From the NCBI GenBank assembly GCA_964473105.1, contig CAYYNQ010000103.1, positions 21,032 through 85,031 on the forward strand: a stretch of 64,000 bases of DNA, read 5' to 3'. The stretch comes from CAYYNQ01 sp964473105. Its GTDB lineage: Bacteria > Sumerlaeota > Sumerlaeia > MVZB01. Numbering within the stretch: position 1 is the stretch's first letter; every line of letters starts with the position of its first letter. The notes beneath the pieces were generated by a model. That model did not search any database and had not been told where the DNA came from. It saw only the letters and a program-made list of their open reading frames with translations. Of the stretch, positions 54,587 through 63,561 are shown in pieces. A program made the translations under genes and the position numbers.

Positions 54587-54775
54587 TTACGGCTTTGGTT
54601 GGGGCGGCATCGGAATGGGAGTATAGACCGGATTGACCACGTGCGGTGGCACGGGTGGAACCACGGCCTCGAGGGTGGGTTTGCCATAGGTCTTGCCCTT
54701 CATTCTCTGCTTCCCGATCACGACTGCCGTTAGGAGGAGTGCTATGACCAAGATTATTTTCCCTTTATTACCCAT
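54587..54775 (-). CDS. Small membrane protein with proline-rich tail
   Basis: This 62-residue protein has a single N-terminal membrane helix (about 6-21, ILVIALLLTAVVIG) followed by a basic turn and a tail rich in Pro and Val (VPPVPPHVVNPVYTPIPMPP). GAGGGAGAA lies 9 bases before the ATG, which supports a real gene. No family recognised. The proline-rich exported tail might bind envelope proteins or polymers. Confidence 0.55.
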   Translation of the reverse strand: MGNKGKIILVIALLLTAVVIGKQRMKGKTYGKPTLEAVVPPVPPHVVNPVYTPIPMPPQPKP

Positions 54776-54867
54776 CTTTTGGGTTCTCCCTCAACAGTGA
54801 ATTTTTCCAAACATGCCGGTGATTGCCTGAGTTTAATTTCGGTTATTCCGCTGAAATTGGCAAGCGT

Positions 54868-55359
54868 TTAATGTTGCGAAACCGACTCCATATCCACGAG
54901 GACAACATGCATATTGGGCATGGGTGGAAATGTCTGAATGGAAGTGATGCTGGAAATGGTTCCAGTGAAAGTAACGGTCAGGCCTGGTCTGAGCATGCCC
55001 GATTCACGCGGTTTTAGGTTGAATTCCACGTTTGGGGTGCGGTGATTATCCATCGCAACATGGACGGTTCCGTCCATGTTGATTTCGATGAGTCTTCCGG
55101 TCCATAACACCTTGGTTCCCCTGAGGCTGTTTGAATATTGTTCAAGTCTTTTGGTGGTGTACATGTTGGGTGTTTGGTCGTAAATATCGGTGTAGGTTAG
55201 GCCAGATATCTGCGTATCTGGACTGTCGGATCGTGCAACGTGTTGCGTTGGAGATCCGCATGCTAGGAGAATTAGTGAACAAAGCAGGGGTTCAGCCAGC
55301 TTATATCCAAGGGCTTTCCGGATGGGCAAAATAGTTTTGGGTCGGGCGGCGCGAATCAC
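54868..55359 (-). CDS. Lipoprotein with an OB-fold-like domain
   Basis: The signal segment ends in lipobox LILLACGS (Cys34), so a lipoprotein is expected. The mature part (about 60-160) reads like an OB-fold/tRNA_anti-like domain: GTKVLWTGRLIEINMDGTVHVAMDN, LRPGLTVTFTGTISSI. Such periplasmic domains are of unknown function. It begins with GTG 5 bases after the stop of the alpha/beta-hydrolase lipoprotein gene and is probably cotranscribed. Start with the lipobox is consistent although the N-terminal 20 residues are longer than usual. Confidence 0.65.
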   Translation of the reverse strand: MIRAARPKTILPIRKALGYKLAEPLLCSLILLACGSPTQHVARSDSPDTQISGLTYTDIYDQTPNMYTTKRLEQYSNSLRGTKVLWTGRLIEINMDGTVHVAMDNHRTPNVEFNLKPRESGMLRPGLTVTFTGTISSITSIQTFPPMPNMHVVLVDMESVSQH

Positions 55360-55364
55360 GTTGT

Positions 55365-56357
55365 TTATTTCACGAGAAAACGGACTGTCTTGTCGGAAGT
55401 GTAGAATATGTTTCCGCCATGGCCGTGACCGATAAGGGTTTCTAGTTCCATGTCGCCACCCAGTTTGCGGTAACGTTGGAGGAGCTCAATGGAGTTTTCC
55501 CTGATCGGTATTCCCGCATCGCTGTTACCGTGGACATGTAGGATCCTGACCCCAGCATCGGCGAGGGGCTTGAGGTTTTCAATCGGATTGAATTCCTTCA
55601 GGCGTTTATGCAGTTCTTCGGGTGTCATCATGAACCCCAGACGTGTGTGTGTGATTCGCCCGGTTCCACAGACCTTGTCCAGTCCAGGCCAGCTCCGCAT
55701 GTCGGTTGCGGGAAAGATTCCCATGATTCTGTCCACCGCATGAGGATGGCGCCAAGCCCAGGCATAGGCCGTGAGACCTCCGCTGCTTTGGGCCAGAAAT
55801 CTCGTGCGAGGATTCATTTTATGTTTGCGGACCAGAGTCCGGTAGAACTCCTGATAAACATCAACCCCCTGTTGGCTTCCACAGGTGATGGCCACGTCGA
55901 TTCCGGCAACATGAAATCCCCGTGCAAGAAATTCCTCGACATAATAACGATGCATAACAACGCTTTGGCCCTTTTCATCGGGCCGCATCATGGCAGTGCC
56001 CACCTCGCCCTTCGGGCGGCTTTCGACGGCAAGCCACGATGGGACAATCCAGATCCACCTCCGTTCCGTATCGACCGGGCCGTTGGGCCGAATGAGGAAC
56101 CCCTTCCAGTCGTCAATGAGGATATTCATGAGTTTCCCGTTCCGATACGTCAGGTCGTGTTGACTGAGGTCGGAGAGCCCACCGTAATGTCTGATCACGT
56201 CAACATCAGTCATCTGGCGTGGGCCTAAGTCTGCATCTGTTATCCTGCCGGGAATCCATGATCCACATGCGGTTATAAGCGGGATTATCAGCAGGGTGGT
56301 GATGCCATGCCGGAAAAAAAATGAGGTTGGGATGTTTTTTCTGTGACGGGGTATCAT
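55365..56357 (-). CDS. Alpha/beta-hydrolase lipoprotein
   Basis: A signal peptide ends in lipobox PLITACGS (Cys31). The mature part is an alpha/beta-hydrolase. The nucleophile elbow is AQSSGG (S191, with A in place of the usual first G), the Asp lies in VHGNSDAGIP and the His in GHGHGGN near the C-terminus. TCGSQQG precedes the elbow. Similar proteins occur among esterases of glycan-degrading bacteria; the substrate is unknown. The OB-fold lipoprotein gene follows in the same direction after 5 bases, so the two may act together at the outer membrane. Confidence 0.78.
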   Translation of the reverse strand: MIPRHRKNIPTSFFFRHGITTLLIIPLITACGSWIPGRITDADLGPRQMTDVDVIRHYGGLSDLSQHDLTYRNGKLMNILIDDWKGFLIRPNGPVDTERRWIWIVPSWLAVESRPKGEVGTAMMRPDEKGQSVVMHRYYVEEFLARGFHVAGIDVAITCGSQQGVDVYQEFYRTLVRKHKMNPRTRFLAQSSGGLTAYAWAWRHPHAVDRIMGIFPATDMRSWPGLDKVCGTGRITHTRLGFMMTPEELHKRLKEFNPIENLKPLADAGVRILHVHGNSDAGIPIRENSIELLQRYRKLGGDMELETLIGHGHGGNIFYTSDKTVRFLVK

Positions 56358-56590
56358 GTTCGACTTATGCTTTCCGAGGTCGTTTGTTGTGATGTGTGAT
56401 ACAGATTGTCATGGAATCATGGGGAGCATGTCTCATGGCTTCTATCTTTATGCCGATTGCGTCCTGTAGTGTCAACAGACCGGTTACATGCGGGGTTTGA
56501 AGCCGCATTCATCATGATTCCTGTTGCGAGGGGAATTGTGAACGGGATACTCTCGCGAGTTCAAGAGTGGGTGTCTGTCAGGAGTGGAAT

Positions 56591-57928
56591 ATGAGATCGA
56601 CTCATGGAGTGATGATTCTAACATTATTTGTGCTTCTAGGGGAGGAATCCCCGTGCCGTGCCCAGCAAGATATTGACGTGCCACCGAGGCATGGTTCAAT
56701 GGATGATGACGGTTCAGGGACTACAAAACTGCCTTCCAAATTGGTGGCCCCTCCAATGAATGAACAGGTCAGGGAATATCTTGGGCGCGTCATCTACACC
56801 CGTGAGGAAGTCCAGAGGTGGATCAAGGGGGATTATTACCTTGATATCCATGACCCGTTGATGGGCTGGATACACCACGAGGACCGTATCCCGGCCGGCA
56901 TGGACGGGTCTTTTGCGGTCAACACCTATGGCCCAAGTGGCGCCCGTCACATGATCCAGCATGCCGACAAATCATGTCGTATTAATACCTACGGAAACAG
57001 TTTTACCCATTGTGACCAGGTCAATGATGGGGAAACCTGGCAGGAATACTTGGCTGCTCATCTGGGTGAACCGGTCAGGAACTGGGGCCTGAGCGGACAC
57101 TCGGTTTACCAGATGTATGTGCGCATGAAGCACGAAGAGAAACGACATCCCTCAAAATACATGATTGTGAACATCTATAGTGACGACCATTACCGAAGCG
57201 TCTATGGATGGCCTGGGATTGCAGTCGGCACGCATCCGGACGAGATCCTGATCGGGGCACACCGGCGTCCGCCGATGCCATGGGTCGAGGTCAATCCCTC
57301 GACGGGAAAATTCATCGAGCATGTCAACTTATGCTCCGATCCGGAAGACCTGTATCGTATGTGTAACCTTGACTTTGTCGTGGAACATTTCGGCCGGGGA
57401 CTGGTTCTGAGTGCGTATATCGGCCGGCGTAACCTGAGACGTGGACTTCCTGAATACAGTTATGATGACATCAGGAGACTGGGACAAGAACACGGGCTTG
57501 ACTTGAAGGTCGATTCTGCGGAAAGTCTCCGATCTTCCATCGACCGGATCTACAAGGTTGCGGCGATCTATGCCAGCAAGCGGGTTGTCGGGATGATGGA
57601 GACGTTTGCTGCTGACTACGCCCGGAAAATTCTTTATGTCCTTTCCTATACCTCTCAGGATTTGATGCTGTCGCTGGATTGTAACGAGCGGGTTGATCAT
57701 GAATTTGTTGATTTCCTGGAGTCTGAGGGACTGCCGTATGTCGACTTGCTCGAGGCGCACCGCGAGGAGTTCGGCCAGTTTGAGATGACGGTTGAAGAGT
57801 ATGCCGATCGATATTATATCGGGCATTACAGGCCGATTGGGAACCACTTCACGGCCTTTGCGATTAAGGATAGGCTGGTCGAGATGCTTGAGTCGAAACC
57901 ACCGTCCTACAACCTTGATTTAGAATGA
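56591..57928 (+). CDS. Secreted SGNH-hydrolase-fold protein
   Basis: A signal peptide (about 1-26, cut near CRA-Q) precedes a mature domain with SGNH features. NTYGNSFTHCDQV carries GNS in place of the usual GDS nucleophile motif. NWGLSGHSVYQMYVRM resembles block II, NIYSDDHY is in the position of block III, and HYRPIGNHFTAFAI supplies the Asp/His region as YRPxGNH. The GNS arrangement is known from AlgX/AlgJ-like acetyltransferase relatives. ATG at 56591 is preceded by AGGAGTGGA; a GTG earlier in this frame is less likely. It converges with the heme operon. Probably a polysaccharide O-acetylesterase or O-acetyltransferase; activity uncertain. Confidence 0.7.
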   Translation: MRSTHGVMILTLFVLLGEESPCRAQQDIDVPPRHGSMDDDGSGTTKLPSKLVAPPMNEQVREYLGRVIYTREEVQRWIKGDYYLDIHDPLMGWIHHEDRIPAGMDGSFAVNTYGPSGARHMIQHADKSCRINTYGNSFTHCDQVNDGETWQEYLAAHLGEPVRNWGLSGHSVYQMYVRMKHEEKRHPSKYMIVNIYSDDHYRSVYGWPGIAVGTHPDEILIGAHRRPPMPWVEVNPSTGKFIEHVNLCSDPEDLYRMCNLDFVVEHFGRGLVLSAYIGRRNLRRGLPEYSYDDIRRLGQEHGLDLKVDSAESLRSSIDRIYKVAAIYASKRVVGMMETFAADYARKILYVLSYTSQDLMLSLDCNERVDHEFVDFLESEGLPYVDLLEAHREEFGQFEMTVEEYADRYYIGHYRPIGNHFTAFAIKDRLVEMLESKPPSYNLDLE

Positions 57929-57931
57929 ATC

Positions 57932-58135
57932 CTATTTTGTAATCATGATCAGGCCGAAGCAATGATAGAATCCTTCCGGCAATCTATTCGATCTTGTGTC
58001 GCCTGATGGATGGGCCTCTCAGACCTTTCGATTCATTGGCAGGCCTAATCCACCCTCAAATATTCTGGCTGCGTCAGCGATTCTCTGTGGTGGATATGTT
58101 GTTTCTCCAATTGCGATAAAGATCACGGCAATGCC
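57932..58135 (-). pseudogene. Possible remnant of a histidine-kinase C-terminus
   Basis: Directly after the hemA stop, in the same frame, the translation reads PPQRIADAARIFEGGLGLPM, NRKV, stop, EAHPSGDTRSNRLPEGFYHC and ends ITK. It resembles the end of an HATPase_c domain (PP-IADRIFEPFFTTKEGG-GLGLPM-RKV-EAHGG-I-RLPEG), with the FF-TTK part deleted and one stop inside. Only about 60 codons remain. The likeness is by eye and the piece is short, so chance is possible. Confidence 0.4.
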
Positions 58136-59419
58136 TTACAGGAGTAGATCCCTAACTTCTCGAATCATCTCATGCATCAGCTTCTGTTTGAGGCGATGTT
58201 GTTGAAGCCGGGTCATTTCTTGGCTTATGGGTTTCGGGGCACTGGGGGAAAGAATCGATTCCTCTTCCAAGATACGACTGATGGTCTCATCCAGTCGTCG
58301 GATCATCGGCGCCAGCTCGGCGGATTTCAAGGCCGACCGGTAAGACTCGATCTCCTCGTCGACAATCTTCCAGGCATGTTGTGCCGCTCCCGCACGTTGT
58401 CGCCGGTGACAGTCGATAATCCCCTGCATTTCCTCAAGATTAAACAACTCGACATGGTCTATCGAGTTTAATCTTTTGTCGAGGATGTGGGGGACCCCCA
58501 CGTCCACCATGCAGACCTTGGTATTGCGATGCCGGTTCCTGCAGGCTTTCTGGTAAATTGATTCAGATAACACCAGCTCGGGTGCATAGGCTGCCCCGAG
58601 AATGAAATCTGCATCGGCAAGCAGGGCAGGCAATTCATCCAGTGACCGGGCCTCCGCACCCGCTTCACTTGCCGTCATCTCAGCATTTCGAAGCGACCGG
58701 TTTACGATGCAAAACCGCGATGGTTCACGCTCGGCGATAGCTCGCGCGGCCAGCCTGCCGACCTTGCCCGACCCGATCACAAGGCAATGGCGCCCTTTCA
58801 ATCCCCCGAGCACCATCTCGCCTTTCAACACGGCGGCCTTGCCGACCTCGAGAGTCCCAAGGTTCAGTTCAGTTTCACTCCGAATGCGTTTGCTGCAGTG
58901 GTTGGCGGATGCATAAAGACGATGCATTTCCGGACCGATGGCCCCCCCCGCCAAACCATTCTCAAAAGCCTTCTTCAGTTGCCCCTTGATTTGGTTTTCG
59001 CCAAGCAGCAGCGAATCCAGACCCGCAGTGACTGCGAACAGGTGACGGGCTGCCTCGATCCCGCTGTATTCGTAGATGGGTGGCGGCATGTTCGCATCGA
59101 AAATCCCCGGATGGATATTCACGAATATCTCACGAAGCTGTATGCCAAACCCTGGGTCATTGCTGAATGCGACCAGTTCGGTTCGGTTGCAGGTTGAAAT
59201 GATCATGAATTGGCAGTCATTGTGATCTGTACGCACATGCTGTATTAGATCCTGTGCCTGTCCACTGTTCAGCGCGAAGCGTTCACGCATGGCAAGAGGG
59301 GCGCTGATATGGTTCATTCCACAGAGCCAGGCGAGCGGAAGATGACGTGATATGTTCAAGTCATGGAACGTCTCGTCCCGAATCCTTTGCTGAAGCTGTT
59401 CGGTTGTTGACAGGTTCAT
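58136..59419 (-). CDS. hemA: Glutamyl-tRNA reductase
   Basis: This enzyme takes glutamyl-tRNA to glutamate 1-semialdehyde, the first step of C5 heme synthesis. The N-terminal part shows the catalytic STCNRTE with the active Cys, AGLDSLLLGENQIKGQLK, and ASANHCSKRIRSET. The NADPH domain has LVIGSGKVGRLAARAI and VDVGVPHILDKRL, and the C-terminal dimer helix is rich in charged residues. The ATG at 59419 overlaps the stop of hemY by 4 bases (ATGA). Length of 427 is normal. It is the last gene of the heme operon, and hemL, the next pathway step, lies elsewhere. Confidence 0.95.
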   Translation of the reverse strand: MNLSTTEQLQQRIRDETFHDLNISRHLPLAWLCGMNHISAPLAMRERFALNSGQAQDLIQHVRTDHNDCQFMIISTCNRTELVAFSNDPGFGIQLREIFVNIHPGIFDANMPPPIYEYSGIEAARHLFAVTAGLDSLLLGENQIKGQLKKAFENGLAGGAIGPEMHRLYASANHCSKRIRSETELNLGTLEVGKAAVLKGEMVLGGLKGRHCLVIGSGKVGRLAARAIAEREPSRFCIVNRSLRNAEMTASEAGAEARSLDELPALLADADFILGAAYAPELVLSESIYQKACRNRHRNTKVCMVDVGVPHILDKRLNSIDHVELFNLEEMQGIIDCHRRQRAGAAQHAWKIVDEEIESYRSALKSAELAPMIRRLDETISRILEEESILSPSAPKPISQEMTRLQQHRLKQKLMHEMIREVRDLLL

Positions 59420-60861
59420 ATCTGGTCCTGAAAGCCTCCAGCGATTTGGTTTCGGCATAATTTTTCGGCGAGCAGCCGTGAATTTTCAATGCAGTCGGCA
59501 ACTGATGTGCCTTTTCTCCAATTACCGGAAAGGTTCAGGCCCGGGTGCCTTGCCTCAGCCATGGAAAACTGTTCCAGTCGGTCACGATGACGCATGTCAT
59601 ACTGGGGGATCCCGTGTTCCCAGCGCCGGATTATTCGGCATTGCTCTTTCCCATTCCATCCGAGCACACGGGCGAGATCCCTTTTGACAGCGCCTATCAA
59701 CTGACCGTCATCCAGATCCATCACGGCGGGGTCCAGCTCGCCTCCCGCAAAAACAGTCAGCGCACAAGCATCATCCGGCGCACGCCCGGCAAAGAAGTTC
59801 GATGCGATGACTGCTCCCAGGATTCTCAGGCCCTGATCACGGACACAGAGGAATCCGAATCCATCGGGCAGGTGTTCAATGTCTCTTTTTCGGACACCCA
59901 GCGAAACGATCGCGAGGCGGTTGTAGGGCATGTTTCTCAGTGCTGCGGATAGACCTGGATCGAAGCCACTGACCCATCTAGCCGTGGCCATTGCATCGGC
60001 AGCCAAGACAACCCGTTCCGCCGTCCAGATAGTTCTCCCGTCCGAAGCGGTGACATCAACTTCGAAACCGCCATCCTTGAGCGGCCGAATTTGGTTGACA
60101 GTTGTTGATGCATGAAATCGTTGGCCGAGTTTTTCGGCGAGCCTTTGGGGAAGCACCTCGGTTCCTTCACGGAATGAAATCATCTGTGAGGTTCCCCCCT
60201 CCGGATTCCTGCGCTTCTGTTTCATGGTCCGTATCATACCGCGGATCAAGCTGCCGTGATCGTTCTCCAATGTCTTGAGGGTGGGGAGGGCATATTCAAC
60301 GGAAAGCTGTTCCGGGTTGCCCGCCCAGATGCCTGAAATCATGGGTGTGATTAGATTGTTCAGCCATGCTTCACCGAGTCTACGACGAACAAACTGGGCA
60401 ACGGATTCAGGTTCCCCAGACGGCTTGACAAACGGTTCCCTGACCATGCCCAGCTTTGCAGATCTTGGGAGCAGCTTGCTATTCAGGAGGGCCAAGGGGC
60501 CTGTGGGCACCTTGTGTAGTCGGCCCCGGTACCATATATGGCGTGCTAGCGTATGAACGGGAACTCGCAGGCACGATTGCCCGAGTCCGATAATACCGAC
60601 CAGTTCATCCAGTGCCGGGTATCTATTCAGGATGGTACTGGGTCCGGTTTCAAACATGAAATCCCCATGCCTTTCAGTATGTATTACGCCGCCGGGACGA
60701 GCTTTCTTCTCAAGGACATGGACGTCTACCTGCTGTTTCCTGAGCCATAGTGCAGTTGTTAGGCCGCTGATCCCCCCTCCACAGACCAGAACATCAACTC
60801 GGCCATTGGATTTAACATCACTATCCTGCCTCCGTGTTGTTGTGGGCTTGGCGTCAATCAT
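59416..60861 (-). CDS. hemY: Protoporphyrinogen oxidase, HemY type
   Basis: This FAD-dependent, oxygen-using enzyme converts protoporphyrinogen IX to protoporphyrin IX. The N-terminal dinucleotide motif is VDVLVCGGGISGLTTALWLR with VLEKKARPGG. FETGPSTIL, FMFETG and SVEYALPTLKTLEND fit the HemY/PPOX family, and the C-terminal FAD segment is LSGNWRKGTSVADCIENSRLLA. The ATG at 60861 begins one base after the hemN stop. The presence of an oxygen-dependent PPOX implies an aerobic or microaerobic step in heme synthesis. It overlaps hemA by 4 bases. Confidence 0.93.
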   Translation of the reverse strand: MIDAKPTTTRRQDSDVKSNGRVDVLVCGGGISGLTTALWLRKQQVDVHVLEKKARPGGVIHTERHGDFMFETGPSTILNRYPALDELVGIIGLGQSCLRVPVHTLARHIWYRGRLHKVPTGPLALLNSKLLPRSAKLGMVREPFVKPSGEPESVAQFVRRRLGEAWLNNLITPMISGIWAGNPEQLSVEYALPTLKTLENDHGSLIRGMIRTMKQKRRNPEGGTSQMISFREGTEVLPQRLAEKLGQRFHASTTVNQIRPLKDGGFEVDVTASDGRTIWTAERVVLAADAMATARWVSGFDPGLSAALRNMPYNRLAIVSLGVRKRDIEHLPDGFGFLCVRDQGLRILGAVIASNFFAGRAPDDACALTVFAGGELDPAVMDLDDGQLIGAVKRDLARVLGWNGKEQCRIIRRWEHGIPQYDMRHRDRLEQFSMAEARHPGLNLSGNWRKGTSVADCIENSRLLAEKLCRNQIAGGFQDQI

Positions 60862-60862
60862 T

Positions 60863-62272
60863 TCAGAGCGTCCTGGAGAACATCGGATTTCCCGGCTGCT
60901 GCCGGGCCAGGTAAGTGTCAAATACCATTGCGATATTGCGGACGAATATGCGTCCTAGGAAGCTCAGCTCCATGGTGCTCTCGGTGACCTGTAAAAGTTC
61001 ATCCTCGACCAGGGGTTCAAGGCGTTGAATTTCTGTCGAAAAATATTCTTTGAATTCAATGCCATGACGTTTTTCAAGTGTCCTGATGTCAATCCGGTCG
61101 CGGCACATCAGCGCAGTGATCAAGTCGGCGCGTAAAAGGTCATCTGGACTCAATACATGGCCTCTCATGACCGGGAGTTCCCCCCTTTTGACCGCTTCAC
61201 GGTATTTCGGAAGTTTCTTGGTATTCTGTGCATACATGGAGCCGTGAAAGCTGATTGCCGAGACGCCCATGCCGATCAGGTCCGTTCCTGAACGTGTTGT
61301 AAAACCCATGAAATTTCGCTGCATTGTTCCATCGTCACAGGCTACTGCCAGCTCATCATCTGGGAGCGCAAAGTGGTCCATGCCGATATAGCGGTAGCCG
61401 GACTCGACGAGGAGATCGTGTGCCCTCAGGAATATTCTGAATTTTTCCGGACCGGGGGGAAGTGATTCCTCAGGGATGGATCGCTGGTGGGCAAGCATAC
61501 GTGGCAGGAATGCAAAATTGTAGAGCGCGATCCGGTCGGGGCGCAGATCAAGGATTTGTCCCACGGTTTTGGTGAATGTTTCCACGGTTTGATAAGGCAA
61601 CCCGTATATCAGGTCACAATTAATACCTCGGAAACCTAGGCTCCGGGCGAGCTCGATCATCTCCGCGGTACGTTCATAACTCTGGATGCGGTTTATGGCT
61701 TCCTGGGTTTTGGAGTTGAAATCCTGGACACCCATTGATAGTCGGTTGAACCCCAATTCCGCGAGGGCATGGAGGTGCTCATCCCGTGTCCAGTTGACGT
61801 GGATTTCAATGGATTGTTCCAAGTTCGGTTCAAGCCGAAACTGTGTTTGTGTCTTCTCGTGCAGGCGTACAAGCTGGTCAGGTTCAAGGTAGGTCGGGGT
61901 CCCGCCACCCCAGTGGTGCTGCACAACGTCTCGATCCCTTCCAATGACCCCGGAGAATAGCTCCAGTTCGCGCATGAGATCCTGAAGGTAGGGTTCACTG
62001 ACCTGTTCGCGGCGTGGTGTGATTATCACATTGCATCCACAGAATGTGCAGTGTGTCTCACAGAATGGCAAATGCATATAAAGGGAAAGTGGCACGTTAC
62101 GGCGATCCTTGCAATGGGTGGCCAGGTCCGTTTGGACATCCATGGCGTTTATTGAATCACTCCAAGAGGGCGCAGTTGGATAGGAGGTGTACCGTGGACC
62201 CGACAGGTTATACCGTTCAAGGGTGGCCGGTTCGAGATCAGCAAGGCGGTGTGTTGTGTTAGCAAGTGCCAT
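60863..62272 (-). CDS. hemN: Oxygen-independent coproporphyrinogen III dehydrogenase
   Basis: This radical SAM enzyme converts coproporphyrinogen III to protoporphyrinogen IX without oxygen. YTSYPTAPSW near the N-terminus and LYMHLPFCETHCTFCGCN (cluster motif C-ETH-C-TF-C, extra Cys as in true HemN) separate it from HemW. It also shows HHWGGGTPTYL, GINCDLIYGLPYQT, and the HemN-specific C-terminal region GMGVSAISFHGSMYAQNT. The start overlaps the hemE stop by 14 bases. Together with HemY it makes protoporphyrin by mixed anaerobic and aerobic chemistry. Confidence 0.95.
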   Translation of the reverse strand: MALANTTHRLADLEPATLERYNLSGPRYTSYPTAPSWSDSINAMDVQTDLATHCKDRRNVPLSLYMHLPFCETHCTFCGCNVIITPRREQVSEPYLQDLMRELELFSGVIGRDRDVVQHHWGGGTPTYLEPDQLVRLHEKTQTQFRLEPNLEQSIEIHVNWTRDEHLHALAELGFNRLSMGVQDFNSKTQEAINRIQSYERTAEMIELARSLGFRGINCDLIYGLPYQTVETFTKTVGQILDLRPDRIALYNFAFLPRMLAHQRSIPEESLPPGPEKFRIFLRAHDLLVESGYRYIGMDHFALPDDELAVACDDGTMQRNFMGFTTRSGTDLIGMGVSAISFHGSMYAQNTKKLPKYREAVKRGELPVMRGHVLSPDDLLRADLITALMCRDRIDIRTLEKRHGIEFKEYFSTEIQRLEPLVEDELLQVTESTMELSFLGRIFVRNIAMVFDTYLARQQPGNPMFSRTL

Positions 62273-63341
62273 AATATTTAACCGCTTCCATCAATCTAAT
62301 GGCGGAGTCCACCCGCGTGCCCGGCAGGACCCCGTGACCCAAGTTGAAGATGTGTCCCGGCCCGGCGGGAAAATTCTTGAAAAGTTCCCGAACGGCTGCT
62401 TCTGCGTTTTCAGGTTCGGAAAGCAGGACCATGGGGTCGATGTTGCCCTGCAGTGTGATCGAATCCCCGACGATTGATCGTGCGTATGCCAGGTCGATCC
62501 GCCAGTCGATGCTGATGGCATTCGGATTCAGCGCAGCCATCTGCTTGAGGTAGGGCGCACAGCCGTTGAGATAGAGGATGACTGGTACACCCAGGGGACG
62601 GACCTGATCGAGAATTTTCTGAATGTAGGGGGCTGAGAATTCCTGCCATTCCACCGTGCTCAGAATGGAACCCCACGTGTCGAAAATTTGGACCGCATCG
62701 ACTCCGGAGCGAATCTGGATTTCCAGGTAATCCGCGGCAGAACGTGTGATGCGTTCCAGTATGGAATGTAGGTACTCGGGGTTGCTGAAACGCAGTGAAC
62801 CGATACGTTTGAACTGTTTTTGGACTCTGCCCTCGATCCAGTAGGTTGCCAGTGTCCACGGGGCGCCAATGAATCCAAGGATGGGGATGTCTTGGCCCAC
62901 CCGCTCGCGTACGATGCGGATGGTGCTGGTGACAGGTTCATCCGGTGTGACCTTGTGATCGGGAATTAGCCGGAAATCAACCAGGGTCTCAGGCGGACGT
63001 TCGACAACAGGGCCTTGGTTGTCAAACCTTACTTTTGCGCCGGCATGCTCGAGCGGAAGCATGATGTCATTAAAAATAATGACTGCATCCGATCCGATCG
63101 CTTCCAGCGGCTGGATGGATACCCGGGCTGCAGCATCGGGTGTCTTACAGAGTTGCAGAAAATCGTATTTTTCCCGGATCTCCCGATACTGGGGCAGATA
63201 ACGGCCTGCCTGACGCATTAGCCAGGTCGGTACACGGTCCACCTGTTCACTATGCAGGGCGGCAATGAGCCGTTGTCGCGGTGTCATGTGTATTGGCGAA
63301 GCCACTGAATTATCTTTACCCGGTTTTACTGTTCCCGACAT
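62259..63341 (-). CDS. hemE: Uroporphyrinogen decarboxylase
   Basis: The enzyme removes four carboxyl groups from uroporphyrinogen III to give coproporphyrinogen III. Signature sequences are VPTWLMRQAGRYLPQYREIR with the substrate-binding Arg residues, IIFNDIMLPLEHAGAKV with the catalytic Asp, GFIGAPWTLATYWIEG, QIFDTWGSIL and FNLGHGVLPGT. ATG at 63341 has GAAGGGG 8-9 bases upstream; a GTG at 63404 would add a 21-residue tail. It is the first gene of the hemE-hemN-hemY-hemA operon. No hemB, hemC, hemD or hemH gene is in the window. Confidence 0.95.
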   Translation of the reverse strand: MSGTVKPGKDNSVASPIHMTPRQRLIAALHSEQVDRVPTWLMRQAGRYLPQYREIREKYDFLQLCKTPDAAARVSIQPLEAIGSDAVIIFNDIMLPLEHAGAKVRFDNQGPVVERPPETLVDFRLIPDHKVTPDEPVTSTIRIVRERVGQDIPILGFIGAPWTLATYWIEGRVQKQFKRIGSLRFSNPEYLHSILERITRSAADYLEIQIRSGVDAVQIFDTWGSILSTVEWQEFSAPYIQKILDQVRPLGVPVILYLNGCAPYLKQMAALNPNAISIDWRIDLAYARSIVGDSITLQGNIDPMVLLSEPENAEAAVRELFKNFPAGPGHIFNLGHGVLPGTRVDSAIRLMEAVKYYGTC

Positions 63342-63561
63342 GTCATGGACCCCTTCCGGATGAATCGCCCGAACCACATTCAAGGAGGACCGGTTATGGA
63401 GCACAAGGACCCCACATCTGAAGCCTGATGCGAAAAATTTCAGATGATGATGGGGTCAAGCCTGTGCTGATGCAAGAATCCCCTGCCGACATTGCCAGGC
63501 AGGAAAGCGGTCACGAAAATATCCGTGCCCTTTTGGGGACGTGACATTTCCGACCGATGAG

